64,000 nt of DNA from Actibacterium mucosum KCTC 23349. Its GTDB lineage: Bacteria; Pseudomonadota; Alphaproteobacteria; Rhodobacterales; Rhodobacteraceae. A program made the translations under genes and the position numbers. This document shows, one piece after another, positions 25,430-34,935 of this stretch. How positions within the stretch are numbered: position 1 is the stretch's first letter; every line of letters begins with the position of its first letter. The notes beneath the pieces were generated by a model. It had not been told where the DNA came from. It did not search any database and was given only the letters and a program-made list of their open reading frames with translations. Location of the stretch: assembly GCF_000647975.1 (NCBI RefSeq), contig NZ_JFKE01000003.1, positions 196,206 through 260,205 on the forward strand, read 5' to 3'.

Positions 25430-25954
25430 ATGCACCACACAACCATGGTTGTGAACGGGGTGCTGCGTGTCGTGATCATTGCAGCATTCGCCGTTCTTGT
25501 CGCCTGTGTCACATGGCAGGTCTTTTCGCGCTATGTGCTGGGCACGCCAAGCACGGTGACCGATGAAATGGCGCGGTTTCTGTTCATCTGGGTGGCACTG
25601 CTGGGCGGGGCCTACACGCTGGGCCAACGGCGGCATCTGGCCATCGACCTTTTGTCGTCCACCTCGACCGGCCTGCGCAAACGGGTGGTGGATCTGCTGA
25701 TCATCACGGCGATTGCCGGGTTTGCCGGGGTGGTGATGATCTATGGCGGGCTGGACCTTGTGGCGCGCACGCTGAAAACCGGGCAGGTGTCGCCTGCACT
25801 TCGCCTGCCAATGGGCTATGTCTACATCGCCATTCCCTTCGCGGGTTCGGCGATGCTGTATTACTGCGTGATCTTCCTGATCGACTTGCTGCGCACCGGT
25901 CGCGGCCCAACTGAACAGCTGGGGCCGACCGCCCCCGGCGGACCATTGGATTAA
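25430..25954 (+). CDS. TRAP transporter small permease (DctQ family)
   Basis: A 174-aa membrane protein with four helices, the standard DctQ architecture. The block TWQVFSRYVLGTPSTVTDEMARFLFIW is the family hallmark, followed by GAYTLGQRRHLAID. I chose ATG 25430, preceded by GGGAGAGAGAG; an upstream in-frame ATG at 25409 gives MAQREREMHH and lacks a ribosome site. It is the first gene of the rightward arm, 12 bases before dctM. It works with DctM and the divergent DctP. Confidence 0.9.
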   Translation: MHHTTMVVNGVLRVVIIAAFAVLVACVTWQVFSRYVLGTPSTVTDEMARFLFIWVALLGGAYTLGQRRHLAIDLLSSTSTGLRKRVVDLLIITAIAGFAGVVMIYGGLDLVARTLKTGQVSPALRLPMGYVYIAIPFAGSAMLYYCVIFLIDLLRTGRGPTEQLGPTAPGGPLD

Positions 25955-25966
25955 GGGGCGCAGATC

Positions 25967-27271
25967 ATGGACATTCAATCCGTCGCCACCCTGTTCGGCA
26001 CCTTCGCCATCCTGATGGTTCTGGGCGTGCCGATTGCCTTTGCCATCGGTCTGGCCGCGCTGGCCACCTTCCTGCTGTTCATGAGCTTTGATCAGTCGGT
26101 CTTTATCGTTGCGCAGCAGGTCGCCTCGGGGTTGGACAGTTTCACCCTGCTGGCAATCCCGTTCTTCATCCTAGCCGGCAATATCATGAACCGCGGCGGC
26201 ATCGCCCTGCGGCTGATCGAGTTCGCCAAGGTTCTGGGCGGCCGCCTGCCCGGCGCGCTGGCCCATTGCAACGTGATCGCCAACATGATGTTCGGCTCGA
26301 TCTCGGGCTCGGCCGTCGCCTCGGCCGCCGCCGTGGGCGGCGTGATGGCGCCGTTGCAGAAGAAGGAAGGATACGACCCCGCCTTTTCAACCGCCGTGAA
26401 CGTGGCCAGCTGCCCCACCGGGCTGCTGATCCCGCCCAGCGCCACCTTCATCGTCTATTCGCTGATCACCAACGGCACCTCGGTCGCCGCCCTTTTCGTG
26501 GCCGGATACGTGCCGGGCATCCTGATGGGCCTTAGCCTGATGTTCGTGGCCGGTGTCATCGCCAAGCGCCGCGGATACCCCATCGCCCCACGCGCCAGCT
26601 GGGCCGAGGTGGCCGAAAAGGCGCTGAACGCCGCGCTGCCGCTGGGCCTGATCGTGATCGTGATGGGCGGCATCGTCGGCGGCGTGTTCACCGCCACCGA
26701 AGCCTCGGCCGTCGCGGTCATCTATACCCTGTTCCTGGCGTTGATCTGGTATCGCGAGATCACTTGGCGCCAACTGCCGGGGATCATCCTGGAAAGCGCG
26801 GTGACCACGTCGATCGTACTGCTGATGATCGGCTGCTCGATCGCGATGTCCAAGGCGATGGCCTTTGCCGATATCCCCTATTCGATCTCGGACAGCTTGC
26901 TGGCGCTGTCGGAAAACCCGCTGGTGCTGTTGTTGATCATCAACATCGCGCTGTTGGCGGTGGGCACGTTCATGGATATGACCCCGGCCCTGCTGATCTT
27001 TACCCCGATCTTCCTGCCCGTGGTTAGCGATCTGGGCATGGATCCGGTGCATTTCGGCGTGATGATGACGTTCAACCTGTGTATCGGCATCTGCACGCCG
27101 CCGGTCGGTTCCGCGCTGTTTGTGGGCTGCTCGGTTGGGGATGTGAAGATCGGTCAGGTGATCCGCCCGCTGCTGCCCTTTTATGCCGTGCTGGTGTGCC
27201 TGCTGCTGGTGGTGACCTATGTGCCGGAGTTGAGCCTTTTCCTGCCGCAATTGCTGCTTGGCTACCAATGA
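25967..27271 (+). CDS. TRAP transporter large permease (DctM family)
   Basis: A 434-aa integral membrane protein with about 12 helices that forms the sodium-driven transport channel of a TRAP system. Family blocks are LLAIPFFILAGNIMNRGGIALRL, FGSISGSAVASAAAVGGVM, CPTGLLIPPSATFIVYSL and MDMTPALLIFTPIFLPV. It follows dctQ by 12 bases and overlaps the GH31 gene by ATGA, so transport and hydrolysis genes are cotranscribed. Confidence 0.93.
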   Translation: MDIQSVATLFGTFAILMVLGVPIAFAIGLAALATFLLFMSFDQSVFIVAQQVASGLDSFTLLAIPFFILAGNIMNRGGIALRLIEFAKVLGGRLPGALAHCNVIANMMFGSISGSAVASAAAVGGVMAPLQKKEGYDPAFSTAVNVASCPTGLLIPPSATFIVYSLITNGTSVAALFVAGYVPGILMGLSLMFVAGVIAKRRGYPIAPRASWAEVAEKALNAALPLGLIVIVMGGIVGGVFTATEASAVAVIYTLFLALIWYREITWRQLPGIILESAVTTSIVLLMIGCSIAMSKAMAFADIPYSISDSLLALSENPLVLLLIINIALLAVGTFMDMTPALLIFTPIFLPVVSDLGMDPVHFGVMMTFNLCIGICTPPVGSALFVGCSVGDVKIGQVIRPLLPFYAVLVCLLLVVTYVPELSLFLPQLLLGYQ

Positions 27272-29595
27272 AGCCGTTATGCGATTGGCAGCTGGCCGAT
27301 GTGTTGCCCCATGGCGCGGTCCTGCGCGTGGGTGGGCGGCATGCGTTCAAGGTGGAATTCCTTGGCCCCGCCCTGGCGCGCGTCACGCTGACCAAGGACG
27401 GCGCGTATCGTCAAGGGCGCAGCTGGTCGGTGGCGCCCGACGGCGATGTGCCTTGGACGGGCCGCAGCCGGGACGCGGTGGCGGGGTTCAACCTGCCCGA
27501 TGTCACGCTGCGCGAGGATGACGGCACGCTGATCCTGCAAACCGATACCCTGCGGGTGACGGTTCAAACGCCGCTGACGCTGACATGGCAGGCGCGGATG
27601 GGCGATGACTGGGTCCAGATCGCCGCCGACCGGCCCACGGGCGCCTACCTGCTGGGGACCGCCGACCACAAGCACGCGCATTTCATGGCCCGCCACCCCG
27701 ACGACCGGTTCTATGGGCTGGGCGAGAAATCGGGGCCGCTGGACCGCAGCGGCCGCCGGTTCGAGATGCGCAACCTCGACGCGCTGGGCTATAACGCCGA
27801 GACCACCGACCCGCTCTATAAACACATCCCCTTCACCCTGACCACGCGCCCCGGCGCCGGCACGCTGGGCCTGTTTTACGACACGATGGCCACCTGCTGG
27901 TTCGATCTGGGCAACGAGCTGGACAATTACCACGCCCCCTATCGCGCCTTCCGGGCCGAGGATGGCGACCTGCAATTCTATCTGCACTGGGCCCCCGACA
28001 TGGCCGAAGTCGTCCGCGCGCAACACCGGCTGATCGGCGGCATGGGGTTTATGCCGCGCTGGGGGCTGGGCTATTCCGGCTCGACCATGGCCTATACCGA
28101 CGCGCCCGATGCGCAGGATCAGATGGCCGGGTTTCTGGACCAGATCGCGGCCCATGACATCCCGTGCGACAGTTTCCAGATGTCGTCGGGCTATACCTCG
28201 ATCAATGGCAAACGGTACGTCTTCAACTGGAACACCGACAAGTTCCCCAACTTCCCCGCTTTGGCCGCCCAGTTCGATCAGGCCGGCGTGCGGCTGGTGG
28301 CCAATATCAAACCCGTGCTGCTGACCGATCACCCCCGATATGCCGAGGCCGAACCCCTGTTCATCCGCGACAGCGAAACCGGCAAGGCCGAGGTCTCGCC
28401 CTTTTGGGATGACAATGGCAGCCATCTGGATTTCACTAACCCCGACACGATCCGCTGGTGGCAGGACAACGTCCGCACCCAGCTGCTGGACAAAGGCGTC
28501 ACCGCCACCTGGAACGACAATAACGAGTTCGAGGTCTGGGATCACAACGCCCAGTGCGCCGGTTTTGGCCAGGCCCTGCCCGCCGGGCTGATCCGCCCGC
28601 TGCATGGCCACCTGATGACCCGCGCTTCGTACGATGCACAGCGCGGTTTTGCGCCGGGCAAGCGGCCCTATCTGATCTCGCGCTGCGCCATGCCCGGCAC
28701 CCAGCGCTATGCGCAAACCTGGACCGGCGACAACCGCACCAGCTGGCACACGCTGCGCTGGAACATCCCGATGGGGCTGGGGCTCAGCCTGTCGGGGTTT
28801 TACAATATCGGCCACGATGTCGGCGGGTTCGCTGGCGACAAACCGGGGCCCGAGCTGTTCCTGCGCTGGGTCCAGAACGGCATTTTCCACCCACGCTTCA
28901 CCATCCACTCCTGGAACGATGACGGCACCGCGAACGAGCCGTGGATGCACGCCGAGGTCATTGACCTTGTACGCGACGCAATGGCCCTGCGGGTGCAATT
29001 AATGCCGTATTTTTACACGCAGCTTTGGCTGGCCCATACCACTGACCAACCGATGCTGCGCCCGCTGGTCATGGAGTTTCCGGACGATCCCAAAGCCACA
29101 AACGCACAGTTCGAGTTCATGTTTGGCCCCGATCTGTTGGTTGCCTCGGTGATCGAACCCCTTGCAGTAGAGCGTGTGCTTTACCTGCCCGATTGCCCCG
29201 AGGGGTGGTGGGACTTTGAAACCGGTACCTGGCTGGCAGGTGGCCAAACGGTCCAGCGTCCGGTCGACCTGGCCTCGATCCCCTTATACGTTCGCGGGGG
29301 CGCGGTTGTGCCAATGGCCAATGGCGATCTGGCCCTGTTTCCCGCCCCCGATGGCTGCGTTGCCCGTTCCTCGGACCTATACGAGGATGATGGCGAAACT
29401 GAAAATGGCCCTGCGCGTGAAACAAGTTTCATACTGCGCAGCGCGGACAACGCTGTCGCGCTGGACTGGGCCCAAAGCGGCGCCTATCAGAACGCTTGGG
29501 CACGGATTACGCCGCGCCTGCCGGCATCCGAAAGCCGAACGCTGTTCATCGACGGCAACCCCATTTTGCCGGGCACCGCCATCCCGTTTGCCTGA
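27268..29595 (+). CDS. glycoside hydrolase family 31 protein (alpha-glycosidase)
   Basis: A 775-aa GH31 enzyme. The N-terminal beta domain ends with YGLGEKSGPLDRSGRRFEMRN, the catalytic barrel has the nucleophile Asp in TWNDNNEFEVWD, and the acid/base region is RTSWHTLRWNIPMG with GHDVGGF. The C-terminal part has the usual beta domains (IPLYVRGGAVVPM). No signal peptide is seen, so it acts on imported oligosaccharides. ATG 27268 overlaps the dctM stop; earlier in-frame starts lie inside dctM. With UidA it suggests a substrate holding both alpha-linked sugar and beta-glucuronate. Specificity cannot be read from sequence. Confidence 0.88.
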   Translation: MKPLCDWQLADVLPHGAVLRVGGRHAFKVEFLGPALARVTLTKDGAYRQGRSWSVAPDGDVPWTGRSRDAVAGFNLPDVTLREDDGTLILQTDTLRVTVQTPLTLTWQARMGDDWVQIAADRPTGAYLLGTADHKHAHFMARHPDDRFYGLGEKSGPLDRSGRRFEMRNLDALGYNAETTDPLYKHIPFTLTTRPGAGTLGLFYDTMATCWFDLGNELDNYHAPYRAFRAEDGDLQFYLHWAPDMAEVVRAQHRLIGGMGFMPRWGLGYSGSTMAYTDAPDAQDQMAGFLDQIAAHDIPCDSFQMSSGYTSINGKRYVFNWNTDKFPNFPALAAQFDQAGVRLVANIKPVLLTDHPRYAEAEPLFIRDSETGKAEVSPFWDDNGSHLDFTNPDTIRWWQDNVRTQLLDKGVTATWNDNNEFEVWDHNAQCAGFGQALPAGLIRPLHGHLMTRASYDAQRGFAPGKRPYLISRCAMPGTQRYAQTWTGDNRTSWHTLRWNIPMGLGLSLSGFYNIGHDVGGFAGDKPGPELFLRWVQNGIFHPRFTIHSWNDDGTANEPWMHAEVIDLVRDAMALRVQLMPYFYTQLWLAHTTDQPMLRPLVMEFPDDPKATNAQFEFMFGPDLLVASVIEPLAVERVLYLPDCPEGWWDFETGTWLAGGQTVQRPVDLASIPLYVRGGAVVPMANGDLALFPAPDGCVARSSDLYEDDGETENGPARETSFILRSADNAVALDWAQSGAYQNAWARITPRLPASESRTLFIDGNPILPGTAIPFA

Positions 29596-29606
29596 AAGGC
29601 AATGTA

Positions 29607-31043
29607 ATGACGATCACTTCGCCCAGCTATGACCGCGCCTTGCTGCGCCCCCGTATTCTGCATATCGGGTTCGGCGCCTTTGCGCGGGCGCATCAGTTGG
29701 TCTATCTGGACGAGGTTCTTGACCAGACGGATGGCGATTGGGGCGTCGTGGCGGCACGTCTGAATTCCGGCGCGGCAGAACTGTCGGAACTGGACGCGGC
29801 AGACGGCCTGTACCACGTTGTTGCGCAGGATGGCAGCGGTACGGATACGCGCGCGGTTGGTTGCGTGATCGGTACGGCCCACCCCGCCCGCGACGGATCC
29901 GAAGCCCTGCCCGACCTGATCGCCTCGGCCCCATTGTCGATCATCAGCCTGACGATCACCGAAAAAGGCTATGGCCTGACGGACGGTGCCTTTGACCCCG
30001 CCCTGCCCGCCAATGCCGCCGATATCGCAAACCCTGATGCCCCGCGCAGTGCGGTGGGCGTGATCTTGCGGGGTCTTGCCCGGCGGCGCGCTGCGGGGCT
30101 GGGCGGGGTGACGGTGCTCAGCTGCGATAATCTGCCTCATAACGGCGCGCTCTGCCGCGCAGCGGTGTTGGGTATGGCCAAGCGGATCGATCCAGACCTG
30201 GCCGCCTGGGTCGCACAGGAATGCCGCTTTCCGGCCACCATGGTGGACCGGATCGTGCCGGCGCTGACCAACGACAGCCGCGCCCTGATCGCCCAATGCG
30301 CGGGGCGCGACGACCCTAACGGCATCTTGTGCGAACCCTTCCGCCAATGGGTGATCGAGGACAGCTTTGCCGCCGGTCGTCCAGCCTTTGAAAAGGCCGG
30401 TGCGCTGATGGTCTCGGATGTTGCGCCTTACGAAGATATGAAGCTGCGCATGCTGAATGGCCCGCATTCGTTCATTGCCTATCTCGGGGCGCTCAGCGGA
30501 TATGAAACCGTGGCGGATTGCATGGATGATCCCACATTGCGCGCGGCCACACGTGCGTTGATGCTGACCGAGCAAGCGGCCAGCATCGCGGCCCCGGCCG
30601 GCGTTGACCTGACCGGTTATGCCGATGATTTAATTGAAAGATTCTCAAACCCCGCCTTGCGCCACAAGACCGTGCAGATCGCCATGGATGGCAGCCAGAA
30701 ACTGCCCCAAAGACTGCTGGCCGGTGCGTCCGTGTTGGCCAAACGTGGCGCGGAATGGCCATTGATTACCGCCGGTGTGGCGGGCTGGATGGGTTTTGTG
30801 CGCAAGGCCGTGCTGAACCCAGATTTCGCCCCCCTGCAAGACCCGCTGGCCGACCAGATCCGCGCCGCGGCCAGCCTGCCCGACGGCCCGGAATTCGTCG
30901 CGGCAATGGTGGCGTTGCCAGGCGTCTTTCCGGCCGACACTTCGCTGCGCGCCACACTGGCCAGCCCCATCGCGCGGACCTATGCCGACCTGGTTGAAAA
31001 AGGCCCGCAGGGCCTGCTGAAACCGCTGCTGGGCGCGACCTAG
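29607..31043 (+). CDS. uxuB: mannitol dehydrogenase family protein, probable D-mannonate oxidoreductase (fructuronate reductase)
   Basis: A 478-aa polyol-dehydrogenase-family enzyme. The N-terminal nucleotide fold has ILHIGFGAFARAHQ, with the central SCDNLPHNG block, the ECRFPATMVDRIVP block and the catalytic-region KLRMLNGPHSFIAYLG (Lys, Asn and His). In this locus it should reduce D-fructuronate to D-mannonate with NADH, feeding UxuA. The ATG at 29607 follows GAAAGGCAATGTA after the GH31 gene; the longer frame from 29496 lies inside GH31. It ends on the same CTAG as the convergent ychF. Mannitol dehydrogenase is a less likely alternative. Confidence 0.87.
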   Translation: MTITSPSYDRALLRPRILHIGFGAFARAHQLVYLDEVLDQTDGDWGVVAARLNSGAAELSELDAADGLYHVVAQDGSGTDTRAVGCVIGTAHPARDGSEALPDLIASAPLSIISLTITEKGYGLTDGAFDPALPANAADIANPDAPRSAVGVILRGLARRRAAGLGGVTVLSCDNLPHNGALCRAAVLGMAKRIDPDLAAWVAQECRFPATMVDRIVPALTNDSRALIAQCAGRDDPNGILCEPFRQWVIEDSFAAGRPAFEKAGALMVSDVAPYEDMKLRMLNGPHSFIAYLGALSGYETVADCMDDPTLRAATRALMLTEQAASIAAPAGVDLTGYADDLIERFSNPALRHKTVQIAMDGSQKLPQRLLAGASVLAKRGAEWPLITAGVAGWMGFVRKAVLNPDFAPLQDPLADQIRAAASLPDGPEFVAAMVALPGVFPADTSLRATLASPIARTYADLVEKGPQGLLKPLLGAT

Positions 31044-32137
31044 GCGTTGAACAGGAAGTGCATCACGTCGCCATCCTTGACGACATAGCCCTTGCCCTCG
31101 GCGCGCATCTTGCCCGCCTCTTTCGCCGGCTGTTCGCCGCCAAGTTCCACGTAATCGGCATAGGCGATGGTTTCGGCACGGATAAACCCGCGCTCGAAAT
31201 CACCATGGATAACACCCGCCGCGGCCGGCGCGCCGGTGCCCTGGGCAATGGTCCAGGCGCGCGCTTCCTTGGGGCCCACGGTAAAGTAGGTCTGCAGGCC
31301 AAGCAGTTGATATCCCGCACGAATTAGGCGGTCTAACCCAGCCTCTTCCAACCCCATTTCGCCCAGAAACATTTCGGCCTCATCAGCTTCCAGCTGGCTG
31401 ATCTCTTCCTCGATCCGGGCCGAGATCACCACTGAGGCAGCGCCTTGTTCGGCGGCCATCTTGGCCACCGCATCGGAATGGGCATTGCCCTCGGCGGCCT
31501 CGTCCTCGGCCACGTTGCAGACATAAAGGATGGGCTTGGTGGTCAGCAGCTGCAGCATCTCCCACGCTTTCTGGTCATCCTCGGCCACATCGACGGTACG
31601 GGCGGGCTTGCCCTCCTCCAAAACCGCCTGTGCGGCGCGCAGCAAACGCTCTTGCTGAACGGCTTCCTTGTCGCCGCCGCGGACCTTGCGGACGATATTT
31701 TGTAGCCTCTTTTCAATGCTTTCCATGTCGGCCAGCATCAATTCGGTCTCGATCACTTCGGCGTCTTCGACCGGGTTTACGCGGCCCTCGACATGGGTGA
31801 CGTCGTCATCCTCGAAACAACGCAGCACATGCGCAATGGCGTCACATTCACGGATATTGGCCAGAAACTGGTTGCCCAGCCCCTCGCCCTGCGAGGCGCC
31901 CTTGACCAGCCCGGCGATATCCACAAAGGTCATGCGCGCCGGAATTATCTGTTTGGATTCAGCGATTTGCGCCAGCTTGTCCAGCCGCGCATCGGGCACG
32001 GCCACGTCGCCGACATTGGGCTCGATGGTGCAAAACGGAAAGTTTGCCGCCTGCGCCGCGGCGGTTTTGGTCAACGCGTTAAACAGCGTCGACTTGCCCA
32101 CATTCGGCAGCCCTACAATCCCGGTTTTGAAACCCAT
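31040..32137 (-). CDS. ychF: redox-regulated ATPase YchF (Obg-like)
   Basis: A 365-aa P-loop protein, the standard YchF length. G1 is GLPNVGKSTLFNALT at residues 8-22, NFPFCTIEPNVG precedes it in the switch region, DIAGLVKGASQGEGLGN is G3, and the TGS-like C-terminal domain includes YFTVGPKEARAWT and GFIRAETIAYADY. The start at 32137 (MGFKTGIVG) is preceded by GGAGACGACC; the frame stays open much further upstream over trpA, but only as an antisense shadow. YchF binds ribosomes and affects translation and stress responses. Confidence 0.95.
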   Translation of the reverse strand: MGFKTGIVGLPNVGKSTLFNALTKTAAAQAANFPFCTIEPNVGDVAVPDARLDKLAQIAESKQIIPARMTFVDIAGLVKGASQGEGLGNQFLANIRECDAIAHVLRCFEDDDVTHVEGRVNPVEDAEVIETELMLADMESIEKRLQNIVRKVRGGDKEAVQQERLLRAAQAVLEEGKPARTVDVAEDDQKAWEMLQLLTTKPILYVCNVAEDEAAEGNAHSDAVAKMAAEQGAASVVISARIEEEISQLEADEAEMFLGEMGLEEAGLDRLIRAGYQLLGLQTYFTVGPKEARAWTIAQGTGAPAAAGVIHGDFERGFIRAETIAYADYVELGGEQPAKEAGKMRAEGKGYVVKDGDVMHFLFNA

Positions 32138-32377
32138 TGGTCGTCTCCATCGAAAACTCGGGATGCTTCTAGGGGCAGTTGGAGGGCGGCGCAAGGGGCC
32201 AGCCCCAAAGCCCGCCGAAATCGGAAAATTGCAAGTTTTCTTGTAACTTTCGCGGCTATCAGAGGCCCGTTCATTAAAGTTTTGGCCCCACCGAACGCCG
32301 AGGATTTTGTCGAAACCTGATTGATTTTCCGGCGGCCATAGCGCACACCGCACAGAAGGCTGAACACGAGGGACCCG

Positions 32378-33169
32378 ATGACCCGGATCGACGACACATT
32401 CGCGCGGTTGCGCGCCGAGGGTAAGAAAGCATTTGTGGCTTATGTGATGGCCGGCGATCCGGATGAGGCGACGGCGTTGGAGATCATCAAGGGCCTGCCC
32501 GGCGCGGGCGTGGACATCATCGAGATGGGCCTGCCCTTTACCGATCCGATGGCCGATGGCCCCACCATTCAGTTGGCCGGGCAACGCGCGCTGGATGGCG
32601 GCATGACGCTGGAAAAAACGCTGGCCACCGCGCGGGCCTTTCGCGAGACCGATCAGACCACGCCGATTGTGCTGATGGGCTATTACAACCCGATCTACAG
32701 CCGCGGCGTTGACCGGTTTCTGGAAGACGCCAAGGCGGCCGGGATCGACGGGCTGATCGTGGTGGACCTGCCGCCCGAAGAAGACAGCGAGCTGTGCATT
32801 CCGGCGCAGGCGGCGGGAATGAATTTCATCCGTCTGGCCACACCCACAACCGATGACGCGCGCCTGCCCAAGGTGCTGCAAAACACCAGCGGCTTTGTCT
32901 ATTACGTGTCGATCACCGGGATCACCGGCGCGGCCGAGGCTCAGGCAACCGACGTGGCGCCGGAAGTGGCGCGGATCAAATCGGCGACCGACCTGCCGGT
33001 GATCGTGGGTTTTGGCATCAAGACGCCCGAGGCGGCGCAATCCATCGCCGGCGTGGCGGATGGGGCGGTTGTGGGATCGGCCATCGTGAAGCTGGTCGAA
33101 GAAGGCAAACCGGTGCCCGAGATCCTGGCCTATGTGGCGTCGCTGGCCGATGGGGCGCATCGGGCTTAG
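32378..33169 (+). CDS. trpA: tryptophan synthase alpha subunit
   Basis: A 263-aa TIM-barrel enzyme that cleaves indole-3-glycerol phosphate to indole and glyceraldehyde-3-phosphate, passing indole to TrpB. The catalytic residues are Glu49 and Asp60 in [15 protein letters not shown]; the phosphate loop is [10 protein letters not shown]. It is alone here: trpB and trpF are not adjacent in the window. The 240-base region before it shows no clear attenuator or leader peptide. A hairpin with a short T-run follows at 33216. Confidence 0.96.
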   Translation: MTRIDDTFARLRAEGKKAFVAYVMAGDPDEATALEIIKGLPGAGVDIIEMGLPFTDPMADGPTIQLAGQRALDGGMTLEKTLATARAFRETDQTTPIVLMGYYNPIYSRGVDRFLEDAKAAGIDGLIVVDLPPEEDSELCIPAQAAGMNFIRLATPTTDDARLPKVLQNTSGFVYYVSITGITGAAEAQATDVAPEVARIKSATDLPVIVGFGIKTPEAAQSIAGVADGAVVGSAIVKLVEEGKPVPEILAYVASLADGAHRA

Positions 33170-33215
33170 GTTTACGCCGTCAGCCGGTTAACAGCGCCGC
33201 AGGCGCCCGGCTGAT

Positions 33216-33241
33216 CGCCAGACCGCCCCAGAGGGCTGGCG
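33216..33241 (+). terminator. probable trpA terminator
   Basis: CGCCAG (33216-33221) pairs with CTGGCG (33236-33241) with inner CCC/GGG pairing, followed by ATTTTG. It lies 47 bases after the trpA stop and before the convergent marR gene, so it may serve both. Confidence 0.45.
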
Positions 33242-33364
33242 ATTTTGCAGCGGCCCTGCCCGGTATCCGCTGGTGGAGGCATGTCGCGGCCATAAAGCGT
33301 TTCATTACAACGGTTTGATCGCCAACCCGCGGTCTTTCGCGCAAAGTTGAACGGCAGGCGTTTC

Positions 33365-33820
33365 TTAGTCCATCTCGTCGCGCAACTGGTCGATCATCTG
33401 TCGGAACGCGGTAAGCGTGGGCAGGATATCTTCGGCATCCTTGCGATCAAACCGCCGCGCGATCTCGGCAAAGATGGGGCCAACAGCGGCCAGCGTCTCG
33501 TCGCGAAAGGCGCGGCCAGCATCGGTGAGCCAGACCTGTTTTGACCGCTTGTCATCCGGGTTGGGCCGCATCTGCACAAACCCGTGCTTTTCCAACCCGG
33601 CCAAGGTATGAGTCATCGTCGTCTTGGGTACCTGAAACGCGCGGGCCAGTTCCAGAGGCGTCGCGCCATCACGCACACGCATCAGGTGGTTGACCACCCC
33701 GAAATGCGAGGCCAGCAGACCATCAGACAGGCGCTTTTCAAGGAACGTAGTGCCGATCTGGTTGATGATGCCGGCCTCGAAGAACAAGGCAACAAAGGGG
33801 TCGGGATGTATCTCAGGCAT
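33365..33820 (-). CDS. MarR family transcriptional regulator
   Basis: A 151-aa winged-helix regulator: LASHFGVVNHLMRVRDGATP leads into the helix-turn-helix LELARAFQVPKTTMTHTLAGLE, then the wing RPNPDDKRSKQVWLTDAG with the MarR basic-acidic DDKRSK block. The ATG at 33820 lies inside the last codons of the nitroreductase gene (8-base overlap), so the two are coupled. The frame extends to 34099 but only as shadow. The strong inverted repeats ahead of the nitroreductase gene are its probable operator. Ligand unknown. Confidence 0.87.
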   Translation of the reverse strand: MPEIHPDPFVALFFEAGIINQIGTTFLEKRLSDGLLASHFGVVNHLMRVRDGATPLELARAFQVPKTTMTHTLAGLEKHGFVQMRPNPDDKRSKQVWLTDAGRAFRDETLAAVGPIFAEIARRFDRKDAEDILPTLTAFRQMIDQLRDEMD

Positions 33821-34916
33821 GCACCATTCTTGTGTCCAACGGCCAGCGCGGGCTGGGGTCAATAGACGGACCATAGCCCAGCCGCCCCAGCATTTGTACC
33901 GTTTCTCCGGGTTCGGCCAGCATGTCGTGAACCTGCGCATAGTATTCCGCCTGTTCGGGGTATTCCTGCAGGGCCTGGCTGACCGGCTGCATCGACAGCC
34001 CACGCGCGGTGGCGTCCAGTTGCATGCGCACCCAAACCCGCCCGGCCTCGATCTGATCGCGGCGGGTATTGCCCGGCGTGCGGACCACCGCGTAGGCAAA
34101 GGTGGCGTCCATGCTGGGTTTGATCACGTTCAGGGTTTGCTGAAACTGGGAACTGGAGCTGTCGGCCTGCCCTTCGCGCGAAAGCTGCCCGACCAGCATC
34201 AGGGTTTCAAGGAACGGACCACCCAGCGCGATGCCGTCGGGGTTGGCGTTGATCTCGGCCTTGCCGAACCGCATGACATTGACACTTTCCATATGGGTGC
34301 GGTGGGTCTGAACCTCGGTCATCCAGGCGGTCCAGGTCAGGTCACGCAGGGGGGCGACCTGCGCCGGATCGGTCAGGATGTCGCCGTGGCTGCGCAGCGC
34401 GGCCACGTCTGCGGCGGGGATGGCGCGGTCGTCATAAGCCTGGCGGTTGGTGCGCCGGTGCAGGATCTGCGCGAACAGAGGGTCGGGCGTGGCGCCGGGC
34501 GCAAAGGTGATGCGGGCGACGGGGCCGTCTTCGCCCTGCGGAAACAGGTCTGTCTGCAGGGTGTGGCCGTTTTGGGCGGCGGCGATGCGCATCACCTCCA
34601 GAAAACAGCCCATGCCGATGGTCAGCTGCCGGTCGAACGGGTCGGTTTCCGGCAGGTTGCGCGTTGGGTCGCGGTGCAGGATCACGGTGGCGTCACCGGA
34701 AAGCTCGGCCATCCAGGGCTGCAGGTTGTGCGGGTTGGGCGCAAGAATGGCGTAGGACAGCGCAGCAAGGCGCGGATCGGTGGGCGTACCGGCGGCGGCC
34801 CAGGGCGCAAGAGCCTGATCGGGACGACGGGTTGCGGCAAAGCCGCCATAAGCGCCAGCGGCGACAACAATGCCCCCACCAGCAAGACGCAGGAAATTTC
34901 GACGGTTGAGTTTCAT
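33813..34916 (-). CDS. Tat-exported nitroreductase-fold protein (Acg-like)
   Basis: A 367-aa protein. The N-terminus MKLNRRNFLRLAGGG is a twin-arginine signal (RRNFLRL) followed by a hydrophobic stretch, as in Tat-dependent proteins. The mature part has the nitroreductase-like blocks SYAILAPNPHNLQPW and ILHRRTNRQAYDDRAIP, as in flavin-containing Acg-type proteins. It should bind FMN and act in or facing the periplasm, perhaps reducing quinones or nitro compounds. The start at 34916 is chosen for the Tat motif. It is transcribed with the downstream marR gene. Confidence 0.82.
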   Translation of the reverse strand: MKLNRRNFLRLAGGGIVVAAGAYGGFAATRRPDQALAPWAAAGTPTDPRLAALSYAILAPNPHNLQPWMAELSGDATVILHRDPTRNLPETDPFDRQLTIGMGCFLEVMRIAAAQNGHTLQTDLFPQGEDGPVARITFAPGATPDPLFAQILHRRTNRQAYDDRAIPAADVAALRSHGDILTDPAQVAPLRDLTWTAWMTEVQTHRTHMESVNVMRFGKAEINANPDGIALGGPFLETLMLVGQLSREGQADSSSSQFQQTLNVIKPSMDATFAYAVVRTPGNTRRDQIEAGRVWVRMQLDATARGLSMQPVSQALQEYPEQAEYYAQVHDMLAEPGETVQMLGRLGYGPSIDPSPRWPLDTRMVHA

Positions 34917-34935
34917 GGCTTTTGGTCCGATGTGT

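Noticed and set aside
27277-28998. 573-codon minus-strand frame opposite the GH31 gene
   Set aside because: GH31 motifs on the plus strand are intact, and the antisense translation shows no domain.
32138-32377. Possible trp leader peptide and attenuator before trpA
   Set aside because: No short ORF with tandem Trp codons and no terminator/antiterminator pair are visible.
32138-33160. Upstream extension of the ychF frame over trpA
   Set aside because: YchF starts at MGFKTGIVG with a ribosome site; upstream codons are antisense to trpA.
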